From assembly GCA_030064795.1 (NCBI GenBank), contig JASJEI010000496.1, forward strand, positions 1 through 8,993: 8,993 bases of DNA, read 5' to 3'. Under the pieces are notes generated by a model. It saw only the letters and a program-made list of their open reading frames with translations, did no database searches and had not been told where the DNA came from. Position 1 is the stretch's first letter. Every line of letters starts with the position of its first letter. Origin of the DNA: Pleurocapsa sp. MO_226.B13. Its GTDB lineage: Bacteria > Cyanobacteriota > Cyanobacteriia > Cyanobacteriales > Xenococcaceae. Below are positions 6,009 through 8,993 of this stretch, in pieces. A program made the translations under genes and the position numbers.

Positions 6009-6160
6009 TTATACCATTTCTCGAAACTAGCTAGAAAGATAGCAAATTATTTTTTATTAATTAAAATTATTCAAATCCCTACTATGTTTAGTTTTTGAAT
6101 TTTGAATTTTGAATTTTGAATTAAAACCAAGTCTCCAATGACTTTTGAGAACTGGTATAA
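6009..6160. mobile_element. Candidate 152-base MITE-like element
   Basis: The ends TTATACCATTTCTCGAAA (6009-6026) and TTTTGAGAACTGGTATAA (6143-6160) are inverted repeats matching at 16 of 18 positions. Between them lie about 116 A/T-rich bases including CTAGCTAG (6027-6034) and four heptamers. There is no coding capacity. Size, terminal inverted repeats and position between genes fit a non-autonomous miniature transposable element, but no clear target-site duplication is visible, so it may be a degenerate copy or a different kind of dispersed repeat. Confidence 0.45.
6093..6122. repeat. Heptamer tandem repeat, TTTTGAA x4
   Basis: Four perfect copies of TTTTGAA (6093-6120) plus two further T. 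Short tandemly repeated heptamers of this type are a known feature of intergenic DNA in heterocyst-forming and related cyanobacteria. Copy number is expected to vary by slippage. Confidence 0.9.
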
Positions 6161-6178
6161 GTAGGTTTGGAGGAGTTA

Positions 6179-6252
6179 GTAGGGGCGAACGGCGACGCGG
6201 TTGCGCAAGCAAGTCGTTAGACTCAGCTAATCCTTTAGGACGTTCGCCCTAC
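6179..6252. repeat. 74-base inverted repeat element with GTAGGGGCGAACG arms
   Basis: Left arm GTAGGGGCGAACG (6179-6191) pairs with CGTTCGCCCTAC (6241-6252), with a single extra G as the only flaw. The 49-base interior is G/C-rich on its left side and includes the palindrome TTGCGCAA (about 6201-6208). The arms share the GTAGGG/CCCTAC ends of the palindrome at 5969-5996, so the two look like members of related dispersed repeat families. It ends 17 bases from the stop of the kinase gene on the - strand and may act as its transcript 3' hairpin. Confidence 0.75.
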
Positions 6253-6269
6253 AGGAATTCTCTTGCCAA

Positions 6270-7331
6270 TCAAACTGGAATTGAAACCGTAAAAGTCGTA
6301 CCTTTACCTAATTGCGATCGCACTGTAAGTTCTCCCTGGTGAGCGTGAATAATTTGTTGACAGAGATAGAGTCCTAAGCCTTTACCCGCACGCCGATGAT
6401 TTCCTTGATGATATCGTTGAAAAATTGCTTTTCGATCTTCAGGAGAAATACCAATTCCCGAATCTTCTACTTGCAATATGACTTCTGAGTTTTTTTGAGA
6501 CAAGGATATTTTGACACTACCAGTATCTGTAAACTTGATCGCATTGCCAATTAAATTAGTAATTACCCGACGTAGTTCCAGGCGATCGCCCTGAATCTTG
6601 GCAACATCATCTGCTAGATTGTGTTGCAGTTCGATGTTTTTTTCTTTAGCCAGAGGTTCTAGTTCGGTGAAAACTTCTAAAATTAATTGTCTGAGATCGA
6701 CAGGAATAAAACTAAGATTTTTTTGCCCTAATTCATAATGATGAGTTTCTAAAAGCGTATTAAGCATCTCCAGCATATTTTGATTGCTGCTGACAATATT
6801 GGCAATGGCTTCTTTTTGCTCGCAAGTAACATCCCCAAAGGCTTGTTGTTTGAGCAAATCTAGCATTCGATTAGCAGCTACTAAAGGTGTACGCAAGTCA
6901 TGAGTCAGACAAGAAACAAAATTTTCTCTTTGATCGATGGTTTCCTTGAGACGTAGCATCGAGCGCACTCTAGCTTGTAATTCATCAATCTGAAAAGGTT
7001 TACGCACGAATTCATCTGCACCCGCATCTAAACCTTCTACCAAACTAGATTCCTCTCTAGCAGTTACTAAAAGTATCGGAATAAAAGGAATATTTTTATC
7101 TTGACGGATACGCCGTGTTACTTCATACCCATCCATCCCAGGCATCATCACATCTAATAAAATTAGACTGGGAGGCGATTGTTTAATTTGTTTTAATGCC
7201 GTCTCGCCATTGTGAGCCAAAACGACGTGATAGCCTTCCTGTTCTAACGCTAATTGCACTAATAGTAAATTATCGGGAATATCATCTACCGCCAAAATAT
7301 AATTACTATTAATAGTTTCTCTAACAGACAT
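6270..7331 (-). CDS. Hybrid histidine kinase, receiver domain first (REC-HisKA-HATPase)
   Basis: A 353-residue cytosolic two-component protein without a membrane or sensor domain. The receiver domain (about 11-125) has the acidic pair Asp16/Asp17, phospho-acceptor Asp60 (LILLDVMMPGMDG), Thr90 and Lys111. The dimerisation domain follows with H-box His144 (THDLRTPL). The ATPase domain has N-box Asn263 (NLIGNAIKF), G1 box DSGIG (290-294) and G2 box GKGLGLYL (316-323). All key residues are present, so it should both receive phosphate and autophosphorylate; the receiver probably gates the kinase, replacing a ligand-sensing input. It lies 58 bases after the next kinase gene on the same strand and is probably last in that operon. 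No Shine-Dalgarno sequence is visible before the ATG, which may mean weak or leaderless-like initiation, common in cyanobacteria. Its target is unknown. Confidence 0.93.
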   Translation of the reverse strand: MSVRETINSNYILAVDDIPDNLLLVQLALEQEGYHVVLAHNGETALKQIKQSPPSLILLDVMMPGMDGYEVTRRIRQDKNIPFIPILLVTAREESSLVEGLDAGADEFVRKPFQIDELQARVRSMLRLKETIDQRENFVSCLTHDLRTPLVAANRMLDLLKQQAFGDVTCEQKEAIANIVSSNQNMLEMLNTLLETHHYELGQKNLSFIPVDLRQLILEVFTELEPLAKEKNIELQHNLADDVAKIQGDRLELRRVITNLIGNAIKFTDTGSVKISLSQKNSEVILQVEDSGIGISPEDRKAIFQRYHQGNHRRAGKGLGLYLCQQIIHAHQGELTVRSQLGKGTTFTVSIPV

Positions 7332-7389
7332 TACGCGCTTATAAATAAATATTTTTTAAATACAAGTAATCGTAAAAATATTCATCGAA

Positions 7390-8667
7390 TTAAGCATCAT
7401 ACCTACGAGGGATTTTTACGGTAAAAGTCGTTCCTTCCCCTGGCTTACTATCTAAAGTAATTTTCCCCTGCATCATTTTGACTAAAGAGCGAGTGATTGC
7501 CAAACCCAAACCCGTTCCTGAATGTTGTCTGGTAAAAGTTTGATCTACTTGTCGAAAAGCCTCAAAGATTTTGTCTCGATCTTCTGGTGCAATTCCAATA
7601 CCCGTGTCAATAATAGCGATCGCAATTAAATTCTGCTCTATTTCCCAAGCTTTGACGGTAATAGTTCCTGAGTCAGTAAACTTGATCGCATTGGATAATA
7701 AATTGATTAAAATTCTTTTGACAAATTGAGAATCTTGAAATAAAGATTGGTCTTTTAATTCAATTTCGGTAACTAAACTCAAATGTTTTGTGACCGCCAA
7801 AGAACGTAATTCATCTACAGTTAATTTAATCAGACGTTTGAGATCGAATGCCTGGGGATTTGTTTCCAATCTTCCCGCTTCTATTTTAGAGAAATCCAAC
7901 ATCTCGTTAATCATGTCCAGCAAGTTTTTGCTGTTGTTGAGAATTCGCTGTACTAGATTTTGCTGATGCTTGGAAAGGGGATCGGGATACTGACGCAGGA
8001 GTAGCTGAGAAAATCCCATGATCGCATTCATAGGCGTGCGCAATTCATGAGACATAGTTGCCAAAAACTCCGATTTAAGATTATAAGATTTTTGTAATTG
8101 AGCGTTCTGTAATTTAATTTGCTGTTGTTGTTTTTCTAGTTCTTGATTTTTTAAGACTAACAATTCATTACTAGCTCGCAGTCGCTGATTTGCCAACTCT
8201 ACTGCTTGCTCTGCTTGATGAATTCGGATCGCATTACTAATTGCTTTGGCTAAATTATTCGGTTCAATTTTAGCTTTTGAGAGATAATCTGCTGCTCCAG
8301 ATTTCATCATTTCCACAGCAATTTCTTCATCACCTTGTCCCGTTAAAACAATTATCGGCGATTGAATCTTTAGAGTTTTGATGGCCGTAATTAGCTGTAA
8401 GCCATCAATATCTGGTAAACGATAATCGAGTAAAATTAAGTCAAAGTTGTCAATCTTATTTTTAATCAAGCCAGAGTAACTGTTATTTTTTGAAACATCA
8501 ACTATGACATTACTTTCTTTAGCTTCAAGGGTAGCAATTGCTTGCTGTCCATCGATCGCCTCAGTCAACTTGACAGAAAGACCAGCTTTTTTAAAGGCTC
8601 GTTTTACTGTTAAGCGATCTACCTCATCATCATCTACTAATAATATTGAATACTGCTCACTAATCAT
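7390..8667 (-). CDS. Hybrid histidine kinase, receiver first with coiled-coil linker (REC-HisKA-HATPase)
   Basis: A 425-residue cytosolic kinase. The receiver (about 6-150) has acidic residues Asp12-Asp14, phospho-acceptor Asp81 (LILLDYRLPDIDG), Thr109 and Lys131; about 20 extra residues (51-74) before the Asp81 strand place it nearer the Rcp1-like class of receivers. A Glu/Gln/Leu-rich coiled coil (about 150-200) links to the H-box His207 (SHELRTPMNA). The ATPase domain has Asn326 (NLLSNAIKF), DTGIG (354-358) and GTGLGLA (384-390). All catalytic residues are intact. It begins 24 bases after the upstream response regulator gene, so the three signalling genes appear to form one operon. The receiver probably takes phosphate from a sensor kinase, or from a phosphorelay, and sets kinase activity through the coiled coil. 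No good Shine-Dalgarno sequence precedes the ATG. Input signal and output are not visible. Confidence 0.93.
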   Translation of the reverse strand: MISEQYSILLVDDDEVDRLTVKRAFKKAGLSVKLTEAIDGQQAIATLEAKESNVIVDVSKNNSYSGLIKNKIDNFDLILLDYRLPDIDGLQLITAIKTLKIQSPIIVLTGQGDEEIAVEMMKSGAADYLSKAKIEPNNLAKAISNAIRIHQAEQAVELANQRLRASNELLVLKNQELEKQQQQIKLQNAQLQKSYNLKSEFLATMSHELRTPMNAIMGFSQLLLRQYPDPLSKHQQNLVQRILNNSKNLLDMINEMLDFSKIEAGRLETNPQAFDLKRLIKLTVDELRSLAVTKHLSLVTEIELKDQSLFQDSQFVKRILINLLSNAIKFTDSGTITVKAWEIEQNLIAIAIIDTGIGIAPEDRDKIFEAFRQVDQTFTRQHSGTGLGLAITRSLVKMMQGKITLDSKPGEGTTFTVKIPRRYDA

Positions 8668-8691
8668 TATCTGTTGCTAATTATCAGTTGG

Positions 8692-8993
8692 TTAAGGCAT
8701 TTCACATAAGGCCCAATATTTGTTGAGAGCAATCATAACCTCAGCAAAATTAACAAAGGTAACAGGCTTAAGAATGTAGCCAGCAACATTTAAATTATAG
8801 GCTTCAATTCTATCTTTGTCTTCATCCGAGGTAGTCAGAACAATTACAGGGGTTCTTTTTAGGGTTTCATCTTCTCTAATTTCGTGTAAAAACTCCAGAC
8901 CATTCATTTTGGGCATATTCAGATCTAATAAAATCAATCTTCTATTTTCGGGAACCTGTGGCGGTTGACCGTTTTGCGATCGCAACATCGCTA
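8692..8993 (-). CDS. Rcp1-like single-domain response regulator, 5' end cut by the window
   Basis: The C-terminal 100 or so residues of a CheY-like protein. The visible part carries the phospho-acceptor Asp in LILLDLNMPKMNG (residue 22 counted from the first visible Met), the switch Thr in VLTTSDEDKD and the conserved Lys-Pro in ILKPV, and ends in YWALCEMP, typical of the Rcp1 class that partners cyanobacterial phytochromes. The Met at 8986-8988 is not the real start: the frame continues to the window edge, and the acidic-pair N terminus (about 40-50 residues) is missing. There is no output domain. It is 24 bases upstream of the hybrid kinase gene, so it may be a shuttle in the same phosphorelay. 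A phytochrome-like or other sensor kinase next to it outside the window is likely from what is known of this class, but is not seen here. Confidence 0.9.
   Translation of the reverse strand, partial: AMLRSQNGQPPQVPENRRLILLDLNMPKMNGLEFLHEIREDETLKRTPVIVLTTSDEDKDRIEAYNLNVAGYILKPVTFVNFAEVMIALNKYWALCEMP

Larger units (their letters stand above)
5904..6269. other. Gene-free intergenic repeat mosaic
   Basis: No credible gene is present. The short + strand open frame at 6145-6342 lacks a start signal and runs over an inverted repeat and the end of a kinase gene. The stretch instead holds, in order, the GH3 promoter candidate, a 28-base near-palindrome, a 152-base segment bounded by inverted repeats with four heptamers inside it, and a 74-base GTAGGG-bounded inverted repeat that stops 17 bases short of the kinase stop codon. 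Base composition swings from very A/T-rich (6040-6125) to G/C-rich (6180-6250), as expected of a pile of inserted elements. Confidence 0.75.

Noticed and set aside
6093..6122. Possible CRISPR-like repeat array
   Set aside because: Units are 7 bases, directly adjacent and without spacers: a simple tandem repeat.
6145..6342. + strand open frame of 65 codons
   Set aside because: Runs through an inverted repeat and antisense over the end of the kinase gene; Arg/Ser-rich low-plausibility product.

Overview
The window looks like cyanobacterial chromosome. Six perfect GCGATCGC octamers (HIP1, starting at 763, 3084, 6314, 6582, 7616 and 8976) occur in 9 kb. There is a plastoquinol terminal oxidase (PTOX)-type gene, the response-regulator/hybrid-kinase style is that of cyanobacteria, and the intergenic DNA carries heptamer tandem repeats and GTAGGG-bounded inverted repeats of a kind familiar from filamentous cyanobacteria. 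Genus cannot be fixed from this sequence.

Layout. (1) 1-251 is non-coding and holds a hairpin with a T run and a good -10 box; it leads into a + strand alpha/beta hydrolase (252-1217). (2) All other genes are on the - strand. Read in their own direction, the first block is a GH3-family acyl-acid-amido synthetase-like adenylating enzyme (5855 to 4086), a 59-residue one-helix membrane peptide (3803-3624), a 74-residue unknown protein (3550-3326), a PTOX/alternative oxidase (3329-2670) and a sterol-glucosyltransferase-like GT1 enzyme (2635-1304). The 74-residue gene and PTOX overlap by 4 bases (ATGA), and the GT starts 34 bases after PTOX, so these three look translationally linked. A possible terminator right after GH3 makes its membership of the same transcript uncertain. 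(3) 5904-6269 is a gene-free mosaic of repeats. (4) 6270-8993 is a - strand signalling block: an Rcp1-like single-domain response regulator cut by the window edge, then two receiver-first hybrid histidine kinases, with gaps of 24 and 58 bases.

How the genes may work together. PTOX oxidises plastoquinol with oxygen and protects the photosynthetic electron chain. Beside an adenylating/conjugating enzyme, a lipid-type glycosyltransferase and two small unknown proteins, it could be a simple stress valve, or the diiron protein could have been recruited to a small biosynthetic pathway making a conjugated, glycosylated lipid or isoprenoid. The sequence cannot separate these. The signalling genes form a separate phosphorelay-like unit whose sensor is probably outside the window.

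Start sites were moved inward from the longest reading frame for five genes (GT, the two small proteins, GH3, and by truncation the response regulator), mostly because a clear Shine-Dalgarno sequence sits before the internal ATG.
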